Part shown: positions 7,386-15,135 of the stretch, one piece after another
How positions within the stretch are numbered: position 1 is the first letter of the stretch
Layout of the letters: each line of letters begins with the position of its first letter
Source of the DNA: a virus
Virus record (IMG/VR): IMGVR_UViG_3300014502_000181
Location: 1-20,735 of that record
DNA: 20,735 nucleotides
Direction: 5' to 3' (one strand)
Notes under the pieces: model-generated
What the model was told of the DNA's origin: nothing
The model's input: the letters and a program-made list of their open reading frames with translations, nothing else
Database searches by the model: none
Made by a program: the position numbers and the translations under genes

Positions 7386-7801
7386 TTTGAACCACGTTTA
7401 TTTAATTCTAACATCTTTTTTCGTAAGTCTTGCCTGTACGTCTGGATGTCTATAGGGACTCCCTTTGTGTTTGAAGAACTTACAGTTTTGTTAAACTGAA
7501 GAGCTACTTGGCATTGTTCCTTTTTGGCTTTCAAATAAGGTTGGGCAGCTTCAAGAATTTCAGAACTTGGCTTTCCAGCAAATATTAAATCTGAACAAGA
7601 TTTCCAACCAAACTTTTTAGTCCTACAAGAAGATAACCAACCACCCCATATAGCCTTTAATTCAGCTAATAGATTAACATTAGTATTAGTTATGGATATA
7701 CGGACTGAAGGACTTCTAACTCCACCATGATTGTCAATCCCGATGGAACCTTCACCATCAATGATACCTGCCAAATAAGCTCTGTCAGTTTCACTAACCA
7801 T
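7382..7801 (-). CDS. LAGLIDADG homing endonuclease (single motif)
   Basis: 139 aa from ATG 7801, which follows GAGGA by six bases; a GTG at 7813 overlaps the capsid stop but has no binding site. The family signature LAGIIDGEGSI lies at residues 10-20, with D15 as the expected metal-binding acid at the end of the first helix, followed by a strand and VRISITNTN, then WGGW. One motif in a protein of this size means it should act as a homodimer, as in I-CreI-type enzymes. There is no intron sign, so this looks like a free-standing homing gene that recognises and cuts a nearby locus lacking it. It sits directly behind the capsid gene, a conserved target favoured by such elements. Together with the HNH-like gene it forms a coupled two-gene insert. 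Confidence 0.85.
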   Translation of the reverse strand: MVSETDRAYLAGIIDGEGSIGIDNHGGVRSPSVRISITNTNVNLLAELKAIWGGWLSSCRTKKFGWKSCSDLIFAGKPSSEILEAAQPYLKAKKEQCQVALQFNKTVSSSNTKGVPIDIQTYRQDLRKKMLELNKRGSK

Positions 7802-7809
7802 ATTATTCC

Positions 7810-8694
7810 TCACGAAGTAGGAGCGGTGGCATCGGATACAATTTTTTGCACCCAGCCGTAGGCTGCGGAAGGTCGTTCAGCATAGGCATATTCGTCATAA
7901 TGGTAAACATGGTCTCCACCTCCACCACGTTTCTCATTACGGACGGTAACTACCCGAGGTGCTCTGCCTTGAACAAGGACGATACCTTCTTGGCAGAAAA
8001 CTCCACCAATGGCATCATCGTTGCCATCTATTACGATGTTACCATCTTCATAGATTTCAGCGCCAGCAATCGGGAGTTGGAAACCGTTGGCAAAAACGTT
8101 TGCAGTCGGGCCATCTGCAACGATGCCAGTACCAACACCAGCGACCAGTTCATCAAACAAGTCTTTCATCTGGAAGCCGTGTAGGACACAGCGGTATGGT
8201 TTAACACCCGGCTCGGTGGCATTGCTGGAGATGTTGTAAACAGCCGCAGCAATATAACCAGAGGTCAAAGTGTTACCTGCGCCCGGGGAGGCCGTGGTTG
8301 CGCCAGTAGCGAAGATAGTTAGACCATCGGTATCTTTCTTCCGTTGAATCGCATTTTGGGCAAGAGTACCAATCTTGGAATAACCAGTCTTGTTAATTCT
8401 TGCTTGAACCCGGTCAGTAAGGAAGGTCTCAATACCCACGACAGTCGGGGTCACAGTCAGCAATGCATCAGCAATTTGCTGCGGATTGTCGAGGTCGGTT
8501 GTTTCCGTGATAGCCTGTGCTTGCAGGGCAGAGTAGGTTATTTCCTGCCACGACAAACCAATGCCTTCACCTAACGTAACCTTATCGACAAGTTGTGGCA
8601 TGACACCTTCGTACTCACGTACGATACGAGCAGAACTCCTGATGTCATCCAAAGAGTTCGCAAGTGAACCAGTAGTAGTCCATCCAGCACCCAT
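7810..8694 (-). CDS. Major capsid protein (HK97-fold type)
   Basis: 294 aa; ATG at 8694 with AAAGGAG seven bases upstream, one of the strongest sites in the window. Placement immediately after a coiled-coil scaffold and downstream of portal and terminase is the standard capsid position. The pattern fits the phage coat family: an N-terminal helix and arm (SSARIVREYEGVMPQLVDKV), an E-loop-like segment (WQEITYSALQAQAITETTDL), a spine helix (VGIETFLTDRVQARINKTGY, then IGTLAQNAIQRKKD), an A-domain with CVLHGFQMKDLFDEL, and a C-terminal VTVRNEKRGGGGDHVYHYDE followed by YAYAERPSAAYGWVQKI. I assign capsid identity from context and this layout, not from a specific signature. Confidence 0.85.
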   Translation of the reverse strand: MGAGWTTTGSLANSLDDIRSSARIVREYEGVMPQLVDKVTLGEGIGLSWQEITYSALQAQAITETTDLDNPQQIADALLTVTPTVVGIETFLTDRVQARINKTGYSKIGTLAQNAIQRKKDTDGLTIFATGATTASPGAGNTLTSGYIAAAVYNISSNATEPGVKPYRCVLHGFQMKDLFDELVAGVGTGIVADGPTANVFANGFQLPIAGAEIYEDGNIVIDGNDDAIGGVFCQEGIVLVQGRAPRVVTVRNEKRGGGGDHVYHYDEYAYAERPSAAYGWVQKIVSDATAPTS

Positions 8695-8706
8695 ATAAAT
8701 TCTCCT

Positions 8707-9489
8707 TTAATAAGTTGCTTTAATTTTTTTGTACCTGTCCATATTAGCCTTTGTGACAGGTAGTTCGCCCTCACCAAATTTCTTTATAAACTCGGCATCG
8801 GAACCTGCAACTACTCCTTGAGAAGTAGAGGTTGAGACTGAATTGACTTCTTTGTTAGCTTGGTTTGCCTTGCCCTCAAGGTCTTTCAGTCGTTTTTCCA
8901 GAGCAGAAACACTCTGTAGTTTTTCTTGGATTATTTTTCCCGTAGAACCGAGAATTTTTTTCTGTGCATCAAAGTAGTTCAAGCCATCTACATTCCAATC
9001 TATCCTAGTGTCTGCTGGGTCAACCCCTAGACTGGTGATAGACTGATTTAGACTATCCATGAACGACTTGTGAAAGGCCATTTGTGCTGACTGTGCTTGC
9101 TCTTCTTGCTCAGCGGCAGTCAATCCTTTGGCTTGCTCTTCATAAACTGCCAGTTTGAGTTCTCTCGCTGCGTCCGGGTCTACTTGGGCTAACCGAGCTT
9201 GGGCAGAACTTAGTGTGCTCTCAGCAATTTTTGCTTTGCGTTCTGCTTTCAACAGGTCAGCTTTGTTGCGGTCTTGGGCAGATTGTAATTCTCTCTTGCC
9301 CTGTTCTTTTGCGGCGGCTAACACTTTCGCTGTAGCCTCCTCAACCATTTTGGCCACTACCTCTTTTGTCAAAGGTTCGGCTGCAACCGGGGTTGGCGTA
9401 GGTTGCGGTGCTAATTGAACTGGTTCCGTTACCACTGGGGCAGAAACCTGTTCAGGTGTTTGAACGGGGGTTACTCCGTCCGTTGTCAT
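8707..9489 (-). CDS. Capsid scaffolding protein
   Basis: 260 aa, ATG 9489 with AAGGAG eight bases upstream. Residues 1-40 are Pro/Thr/Val-rich and disordered (TPEQVSAPVVTEPVQLAPQP). Residues 41-110 form a long charged heptad coiled coil (KMVEEATAKVLAAAKEQGKR, then QDRNKADLLKAERKAKIAES). There is a middle helical region and a second coiled coil near 185-215 (LEKRLKDLEGKANQANKE). The C terminus is short and basic (VTKANMDRYKKIKATY), like the coat-binding hook of scaffolds. Thirteen bases separate it from the capsid gene. Scaffolds guide procapsid assembly and leave or are degraded; no separate protease gene is recognised nearby. Confidence 0.85.
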   Translation of the reverse strand: MTTDGVTPVQTPEQVSAPVVTEPVQLAPQPTPTPVAAEPLTKEVVAKMVEEATAKVLAAAKEQGKRELQSAQDRNKADLLKAERKAKIAESTLSSAQARLAQVDPDAARELKLAVYEEQAKGLTAAEQEEQAQSAQMAFHKSFMDSLNQSITSLGVDPADTRIDWNVDGLNYFDAQKKILGSTGKIIQEKLQSVSALEKRLKDLEGKANQANKEVNSVSTSTSQGVVAGSDAEFIKKFGEGELPVTKANMDRYKKIKATY

Positions 9490-9500
9490 ATTAGGTCTCC

Positions 9501-9638
9501 TTATCTCTTTTCTACCATATAGAGCAACCGAAGTTGCTTTACTGCTTTTTCACGGGAAGAATGTTTGGCCACAGTTTTACCTGTATCTTCTTTATAGACC
9601 TCCCATTGGCTGCCCGCTTTGCGGATTGCCCATGGCAT
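9501..9638 (-). CDS. Small DUF2188-like protein, 45 aa
   Basis: ATG at 9638 follows a strong GGGAGG (minus-strand gcaaagggaggacaaa), and the frame stays open for 45 codons to TAA at 9501-9503. It overlaps the end of the upstream 94-aa gene by 47 bases in another frame and ends 11 bases before the scaffold start. The sequence is one small beta-beta-alpha-type unit: WAIRKAGSQWEVYKEDTGK, then KHSSREKAVKQLRLLY. It resembles the core of the 94-aa neighbour (WxVxxETGxxxxxxxTRxEAIRRINML), so the two look like diverged copies of the same domain. Such short 'dTG...s..eA..ql..L' domains are frequent near phage portal and scaffold genes. Function is unknown. Confidence 0.75.
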   Translation of the reverse strand: MPWAIRKAGSQWEVYKEDTGKTVAKHSSREKAVKQLRLLYMVEKR

Positions 9639-9876
9639 TTTGTCCTCCCTTTGCTGACTGTCGTCTTTCCTCACCGTTCAGCATATTTATTCTACGGATA
9701 GCTTCGGGGCGAGTTTTGAAGGAACTTTCAGCCTGCCCGGTTTCATCAGACACTACCCACATGTCTCCTCTCTTATAAGTAACATACTTACTCGGTGGAG
9801 CTGTCGGGGGTTTAATAGGAGCAACTGGTTGCTGCATCATAGGGTTCCCTTGGGGCATCATTGGATTCATTGTCAT
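9592..9876 (-). CDS. Small protein with DUF2188-like core and Met/Pro-rich flanks, 94 aa
   Basis: ATG 9876 lies behind AGGTG and overlaps the stop of the 1,275-aa gene region by proximity (seven bases). Residues 1-27 are Met/Pro/Gln-rich (MNPMMPQGNPMMQQPVAPIK), residues 28-66 form the core (YVTYKRGDMWVVSDETGQAE, then TRPEAIRRINMLNGEERR), and the tail is Gly/Gln-rich (NAMGNPQSGQPMGGL). The disordered, Met-rich arms around a small globular core suggest a protein that bridges head components. The core matches the following 45-aa protein in pattern, suggesting an in-cluster duplication. Role unknown; head assembly is inferred from position between the large internal protein and the scaffold. Confidence 0.65.
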   Translation of the reverse strand: MTMNPMMPQGNPMMQQPVAPIKPPTAPPSKYVTYKRGDMWVVSDETGQAESSFKTRPEAIRRINMLNGEERRQSAKGGQNAMGNPQSGQPMGGL

Positions 9877-9883
9877 GTTTCAC

Positions 9884-12800
9884 CTATCCGTAATAAATTT
9901 TGTAGGCTGCGGCTACCGCAGGACTCTGTTCTTTGTAGGCCTTCTTGTACTGTAAAATTAAAGTCTTTGCCCGTAGAATCTGAGGATACTTATAAGTGGC
10001 TTGCTTGGCAGCCGTAGGATTAGTTTGGGCAAGGACATCAATCGTATCGGAAATAGTTTTTAACTGCGGGTCGTACATTGACCAAACTCGGTCTGCTATC
10101 TGCCAATAAGGTCTGAGGATTTCCTTAGCTTGGTCTAATTGGACTAGAGGGGCAGGCTTATCCACCCACGTTGACCCCCGATAAGTATCGAGGTAACTCA
10201 TTGCTGCTGAACCATACTTGGTGATAAAGTTTTGATTGATTGTGTCTGCCATTTGGTAATCATAGTTACCATACTGGTCATACATTGTCGGACTATACAT
10301 AGCGGCGTTGTATTCTCTACGAATTACGTCACCAATATTCATAGTAGATTTTTCAGCATCGGTTAAAGGTTTATTGTATTGGGTAATAATACTGGCATAC
10401 TGCGGCTGGGCTGCCCGTTGTCCGTACATCTTGTTCCGAACATCGGCGGCATCTTGAACTTTCGTTCTTAAAGTCACACCATCCCCGGTGGCTTGAAATT
10501 CTTTGGAGGCTAATGTAACAGCCGCTCGGTAGGTATCTTCAATAGACTTTCCATCTTTATACCACGCACTCATTACCGATGGATTGTTTGCAAACTGTAA
10601 CTCTTGAGCTTTCTGGGCTTTAATAATTGAAGGGTCGGTCTGCATTAGAACTAATTGGGCGGCTACACCTTGTTCTTTACCAAGGGTCGCCCAATCCACA
10701 CCAGCAGCTTTCATTGCCGCTGTATCTTCAGCTTTCAAGGTTGGGTTAGAATAGGTAGTCACACCCACTCCGAGGAAACTAGAAGAGTTAACCACGCCAC
10801 CCGCCCAACTAGACTGAACTGCCCCATCAACTAAGTCTTGAATTGCTAAAGGCATCAAGCGTTGATAGACTTGTTTACCTAACGCCGAAGTATTGGCTGG
10901 GGGCAGAGACTCACCCATATAGGTTTGTCCTGAGAGAACATCATTGATAAGTCCGGCAGCAGGAGATAGTTTAGTTTGGGCAAAACGTAATGCAATTTGT
11001 TGTCGGTTAGCTGGTTGGATAACTCCGCTTTGTGTTTTAGTTTCACCGGATGTTATCTGTGCCATAAATCTAATGTACTGAGCATATCCTGTCCAGATGT
11101 CAAGATGACTATCTCCGACAACTAATTTTCCGAAGTCTGCTGAACGAGGGTCAAGCTCTAACTTCTTTACTGCCCCAGATAAACGGGCAGCAGTCAGGAT
11201 TCCTGCCCCAACACCAATGGCAGCAAGTAAAGTTTTCGTGGCTTCTTTTCTAGCAAGGGCAGATTTAGTAACAGATGGTAAGATAGCCGCTGGAAACTCT
11301 AACCTAGAAAGTATTAACTTGGGGGCAAAGAACATACCATTGAGAAGTGCACCCTCTTGACTAATAGCTTTGGGCAGAGTACCCCGCCCCGTTGCCCAGT
11401 TAATCATTTGTGATAGGTCGGCTATATCAGAGTCAGTATATTTGACTCCTGCTTTTTCCCATAGAGCTAGGGCTTGTTCACCAACACGACTTCGAAGGTC
11501 ATTCAAACCTGTTACATACGCCCGGTTGGAAGCTTTAACAAATGGTACTTTGTTCAATAAGGTAGACATGAAGGACTCTTCACGGTCATTGATAACTGTG
11601 GCCACTGTCCCCACTGTCGGGGCAATGTAAAGACCGTTCTTCACGAGTTGGTCAAAATGAGGTCTGGCCCGAATAATAGAATCAACTAGAGCTTCGTTCT
11701 TATCAGACAACAAAGCCTTTAACATTGGTTCAACTGTCTTTGCTGCTTCTAACGGATGGGCAGCAGTTAAGATTCCACCTTGTCTCAATAGACCTGAGAT
11801 GTCGCAGGAAGCCAACAAAGTTCTAGGGGCATTGAGTAAGTCTAATGCAAACTCTCCCGCTTTCTGCCCGAAAGTTCTTTTTTCTAGTAAGGCTTTAACA
11901 AGGTCTGAACCAAAAGTTTTCTCTAGTAACTTCAACTGGTTCATTTGCGGGATACCATTAAGGAGTAAAGTTTGGACAGCTTTGAAAGTATTTATCCGTT
12001 GGTATTCATCTTTGTAGCCTGTTTGTAAAACGATGTCAAAAATATTACTAACATCTTTCTGCCCAAGTTCTTGACGTAAAGTTTGGAACTCAGGAGTAAT
12101 TGGAGCCTGCTCCATGGCCCCAGCCATTTTTCCTAGTGCTTTGGATAAGGTCTGCTCCGGGTTATTACTAGTGGTCTGCCCTTTCTCGATTGCCTTTTGA
12201 TAGGTGCTAATCTTGGCAGCCCGCTGTTCCGTGTAGAGAGTTTCTGTAGATTCCCGGAATCCTTTAGATTCCTTAATCATCTGATACAGTTTATCCAATG
12301 TTGCTGACTGGTCCGGGGTAAAACCTTGAGGATTAAATACAGAAGTTCGAATAATCTTTGGGGTTTCTGGAGTCGGGGGATTCAAATCAACAGGAGGTTT
12401 TGGAGGTTCAATCGGGGGAGTAACCGCCTCGGCAAGTGTCGGGTTCAATGGTTTGGTTGCATTCAAAGTCGGGTCAACCGCAGGATTCGGCTCAGGAATA
12501 TCAGCCAAAGCTTTCTTCACACCCAAAGTATTTTCTTTGGCTATTGTTTTTGCTGTAGGTACTTTACCTTGACCTATAGGTTTACCTTGTGGAGCCAACT
12601 GTGCCGCCTGACTGGGGATAACAGAGTTCAGGTCTTTCCAATTCTCACCAGCTTGGGCAACATGATAGGTGTTCAAGATACTTTCAGAAACCTGAGTGGC
12701 ATCCCCGATGTCACCTTTAGTGAAGGACTTATACATGCGGGCTTTAAGATAATCATCTGTCGAGAAGTCAGCTACTTGGTCAAGATACTTAGTCGCTACC

Positions 12801-13711
12801 GACTCGGATACTTGGTCAAGACCTTTCACCCGGGCAGGATTTAGATGTAACTTAATAAAGTCCGGCGATACATTTTGGTCTGCGGCAATAGAAACAATAG
12901 TCTTTTCTAACTCAGACTCAGAACCAGAAAGTTTACTCGCTATTTTGTTGCCTGCCTTTCCAGCAATAGACAAGGCCTTGTCAGATAATAGTTCTGCCCC
13001 ATACCAAGGGTTAGCTTTAACAGCCGTACTTGCTATTTTTCCTGCAACCCCGGTAAGATTACCTGCTTCTTCGGAGAGTCCTCTCAATGAACTTGTTGCC
13101 TGCCCAACTCGACCTGCAATGTCAATCGCTTTAGCCACATTAGAACCTTCTGCAAGGGCAGTCGCAAAGGCATCGGTACTGCCGTAAGCTAAGTTACCGA
13201 GTGCAGATGACCCCCCGGACAAGATAGTTGGGGCAAGCCAAGGTAGAAACTCAACTGCACCCTTGATAGGTTGAATCTTATAACTACCAATATGTCCGAG
13301 TACGGGTTGTTGCCACGCTTCATATTGACGTTTCTCATAACCAAGCCAACTTTCCCCGGGTTTCTTACCTCCGGGAAGAGTAGGAGTTATTGGGGACAAC
13401 GCCGCAGCAGCGAAAGGTTCAGAGATATTGTTTTGAACCCACTGGAAAGGGGCATTGAAAACATTAAGTGCTTTCTTCCAAACAGGTTCAGGAGTTGTTG
13501 GTTTCTGAGCTGTAGGGGTAGGAGTAGGAGTGATTGATTTTAACGAAGGCGGTGCAGAGTTTATGACATCGGCCAACTCTGGAATACCAGCGTATTGAGA
13601 GTAAACGTCAGATTTCTGTGCATCCGGAATAGATGACAGTTGTTGTTTGAGTGAGTTTAACTGTTGGGGAGTAAGTTTTTTAACTTTGTCCCTAATCAGG
13701 GCACTATCCAT
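9884..13711 (-). CDS. Very large internal-virion / polyvalent-type protein, 1,275 aa
   Basis: Residues 1-60 are basic and helical (LIRDKVKKLTPQQLNSLKQQ), followed by a PTPTPT linker near 62-76. Residues ~150-330 are Ala/Gly-rich helices with hydrophobic stretches. A second Pro-rich linker follows near 400-455. The core, about 630-900, is the most family-like part: LLASCDISGLLRQGG at ~632, DLSQMINWATGRG at ~765, FFAPKLILSRLEFPAAILPS at ~795, and a possible membrane helix (TLLAAIGVGAGILTAARLSG) at ~824-843. This core pattern recalls phage large polyvalent / virion-associated proteins (the LPD38 group is the closest I know). The C-terminal 350 residues are helical with many Tyr. I infer an ejected internal protein or pilot-like protein. 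It is unusual that it sits between the portal and the scaffold. ATG 13711 has only a weak binding site, but the upstream stop at 13717 fixes the start. Confidence 0.65.
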   Translation of the reverse strand: MDSALIRDKVKKLTPQQLNSLKQQLSSIPDAQKSDVYSQYAGIPELADVINSAPPSLKSITPTPTPTAQKPTTPEPVWKKALNVFNAPFQWVQNNISEPFAAAALSPITPTLPGGKKPGESWLGYEKRQYEAWQQPVLGHIGSYKIQPIKGAVEFLPWLAPTILSGGSSALGNLAYGSTDAFATALAEGSNVAKAIDIAGRVGQATSSLRGLSEEAGNLTGVAGKIASTAVKANPWYGAELLSDKALSIAGKAGNKIASKLSGSESELEKTIVSIAADQNVSPDFIKLHLNPARVKGLDQVSESVATKYLDQVADFSTDDYLKARMYKSFTKGDIGDATQVSESILNTYHVAQAGENWKDLNSVIPSQAAQLAPQGKPIGQGKVPTAKTIAKENTLGVKKALADIPEPNPAVDPTLNATKPLNPTLAEAVTPPIEPPKPPVDLNPPTPETPKIIRTSVFNPQGFTPDQSATLDKLYQMIKESKGFRESTETLYTEQRAAKISTYQKAIEKGQTTSNNPEQTLSKALGKMAGAMEQAPITPEFQTLRQELGQKDVSNIFDIVLQTGYKDEYQRINTFKAVQTLLLNGIPQMNQLKLLEKTFGSDLVKALLEKRTFGQKAGEFALDLLNAPRTLLASCDISGLLRQGGILTAAHPLEAAKTVEPMLKALLSDKNEALVDSIIRARPHFDQLVKNGLYIAPTVGTVATVINDREESFMSTLLNKVPFVKASNRAYVTGLNDLRSRVGEQALALWEKAGVKYTDSDIADLSQMINWATGRGTLPKAISQEGALLNGMFFAPKLILSRLEFPAAILPSVTKSALARKEATKTLLAAIGVGAGILTAARLSGAVKKLELDPRSADFGKLVVGDSHLDIWTGYAQYIRFMAQITSGETKTQSGVIQPANRQQIALRFAQTKLSPAAGLINDVLSGQTYMGESLPPANTSALGKQVYQRLMPLAIQDLVDGAVQSSWAGGVVNSSSFLGVGVTTYSNPTLKAEDTAAMKAAGVDWATLGKEQGVAAQLVLMQTDPSIIKAQKAQELQFANNPSVMSAWYKDGKSIEDTYRAAVTLASKEFQATGDGVTLRTKVQDAADVRNKMYGQRAAQPQYASIITQYNKPLTDAEKSTMNIGDVIRREYNAAMYSPTMYDQYGNYDYQMADTINQNFITKYGSAAMSYLDTYRGSTWVDKPAPLVQLDQAKEILRPYWQIADRVWSMYDPQLKTISDTIDVLAQTNPTAAKQATYKYPQILRAKTLILQYKKAYKEQSPAVAAAYKIYYG

Positions 13712-13716
13712 TTACT

Positions 13717-14865
13717 CTACCTATTATAAGTTACGTTTGGATTGTTACCACTTGGGGCAGACCTAGACCATAGTTTCCACTGAGTATCTGCGGGTGTAGC
13801 TCCTGTTGTTGCCTGCTCATAACCCATATATTGTGCCCGGGCAGAAGGAGCAATACGGCTCATATATTGGGCTGACGGAGATAATAGGTCAGGCAACTTT
13901 CCTTGAAGAGATGTATCATTAACCGAGGCATCCCATCCGGGAAGTTTATCTCCTACTTGAGAACCTTTCCAACCATACTCATCGGGAGACAAGGGCACCA
14001 TCCAAGGTTGCACGACAGGGGCTTGTTGAGACAAAGAAGCATACTCAAGCCAACTTGCAGGATTTGCCCTGAGGTTAGCTAACTTTGTTTGTTTGTCAGC
14101 TTCTAACTGACCAGCTTCCTGTTGCTGTTGCCATTGAAGTTGCTGTTGTTGTAGGCTTAAATCAGCCTGTTGGTAAGGACTTATTGGAGGTTGATAACCT
14201 GCCTGTTGAGTAGCTGGGTCAACACCCCAATCAGGAGCATAATCCCAACCGGATGAACTGTATGTCCACGTAGCTTTTCTACCAAAGGGGTCGGTAGGGG
14301 GGTCACCTGTGGGCATAGGAAATTGTTCCTGTTGGGTTTGAGAAACAGTCGGAGTATTAGAGGCAGGATTATACTGTGAAATATCTCCCGGTTTAGGTAC
14401 CCAACCATTACTAGTAGAGTCATACTCCCAATGGTAACCTGTAGGGGGGGCATCTGTTGGATATGGAGGAATTACTGTAGAACCGCTAGTTCCACCCATA
14501 ACTTCATCAAGTAGAGTAGCCGGACTACCTGCTGTTGCCCAATCCGCTTGGGACTTTTTCCCACCGGAAGCCAGGTAAGCTTGGTAGGCGGCAGAAGTAT
14601 CTGTTGTTACTTCAGTAGTTCCTTTAGTTTTTGTAGTCCCAGCTGTTCCTGTATTTTCTTGGTACTGACTTATACTTGCAACATATTGTGCATACTCATT
14701 TTTAGCTTTCAGCACAATATCGTTGGGGGCAAAAAGAGCTTGCATATGGTACTTAGCAGTAAACCATTGGTCAAAGGGTATAACTGAGCCGCTAGAATTG
14801 TAAGAAGTTGAAGGGGCAGTATAACCTGCAATACCACCATATAGACTTTGTAATCCGGTTGTCAT
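13717..14865 (-). CDS. Pro/Gln/Ser/Thr-rich, largely disordered virion-module protein, 382 aa
   Basis: The start ATG 14865 abuts the upstream TAA, with GAGGTG eight bases before it. The N terminus (MTTGLQSLYGGIAGYTAPST) leads to a short helical part (~45-70), a Thr/Lys-rich linker (TAGTTKTKGTTEVTTDT), then repeated aromatic-proline turns: TGYHWEYDSTSNGWVPKPGD and TWTYSSSGWDYAPDWG. A glutamine-rich coiled-coil-like segment (LSLQQQQLQWQQQQEAGQLE, ~240-260) and a C-terminal region rich in Pro and Trp follow. No family is recognised. The repeated 'xWxYdsxsxGWxPxP' unit is seen twice. It might be a flexible scaffold or a partner of the 1,275-aa protein that follows six bases later. Confidence 0.6.
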   Translation of the reverse strand: MTTGLQSLYGGIAGYTAPSTSYNSSGSVIPFDQWFTAKYHMQALFAPNDIVLKAKNEYAQYVASISQYQENTGTAGTTKTKGTTEVTTDTSAAYQAYLASGGKKSQADWATAGSPATLLDEVMGGTSGSTVIPPYPTDAPPTGYHWEYDSTSNGWVPKPGDISQYNPASNTPTVSQTQQEQFPMPTGDPPTDPFGRKATWTYSSSGWDYAPDWGVDPATQQAGYQPPISPYQQADLSLQQQQLQWQQQQEAGQLEADKQTKLANLRANPASWLEYASLSQQAPVVQPWMVPLSPDEYGWKGSQVGDKLPGWDASVNDTSLQGKLPDLLSPSAQYMSRIAPSARAQYMGYEQATTGATPADTQWKLWSRSAPSGNNPNVTYNR

Positions 14866-15135
14866 TTATTTCACCTCGGTTTGTAACTGCTGTACCTTTG
14901 CATATTCTCGATTAAAGATTGTTTTAGACAATGGCGAATCAGACTTCTGCCCGTAGATTACAGTCAACTTGGTCAGGTCTTCGGGTGTCCACTGGTCGTA
15001 AGGTTTGCCAATCAAGGACTCGGGATTTCCAATGTCCTCAAGGGGGTCGGCAATAGTCTCGACAATAGCATCAAGAGCTATCATCTTCAAGGTGATTGCT
15101 TTCTCCACGGCGGCGATGAAAGGAGTTGTCTTCAT
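14866..15135 (-). CDS. Small helical protein after the portal gene, 89 aa
   Basis: ATG 15135 overlaps the portal stop as TAATG, with GGAGGG about ten bases upstream, so it is probably translated with the portal. It is mostly helical: ATG-proximal PFIAAVEKAITLKMIALDAI, acidic DPLEDIGNPESLIGKPYDQW, then TPEDLTKLTVIYGQKSDSPL and a short coiled tail (REYAKVQQLQTEVK). No family is recognised. Its size and coupling would suit a portal-associated or head-completion protein; this is inference. Confidence 0.6.
   Translation of the reverse strand: MKTTPFIAAVEKAITLKMIALDAIVETIADPLEDIGNPESLIGKPYDQWTPEDLTKLTVIYGQKSDSPLSKTIFNREYAKVQQLQTEVK

Noticed and set aside
8571-8777. 68-codon minus-strand open frame between scaffold and capsid
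   Set aside because: It overlaps the ends of both well-supported genes in another frame and has no start signal of its own.
12326-12844. 172-codon plus-strand open frame
   Set aside because: It lies entirely antisense to the 1,275-aa gene, has no ribosome binding site, and its Arg/Phe/Cys-rich product looks like a reversed-frame shadow.
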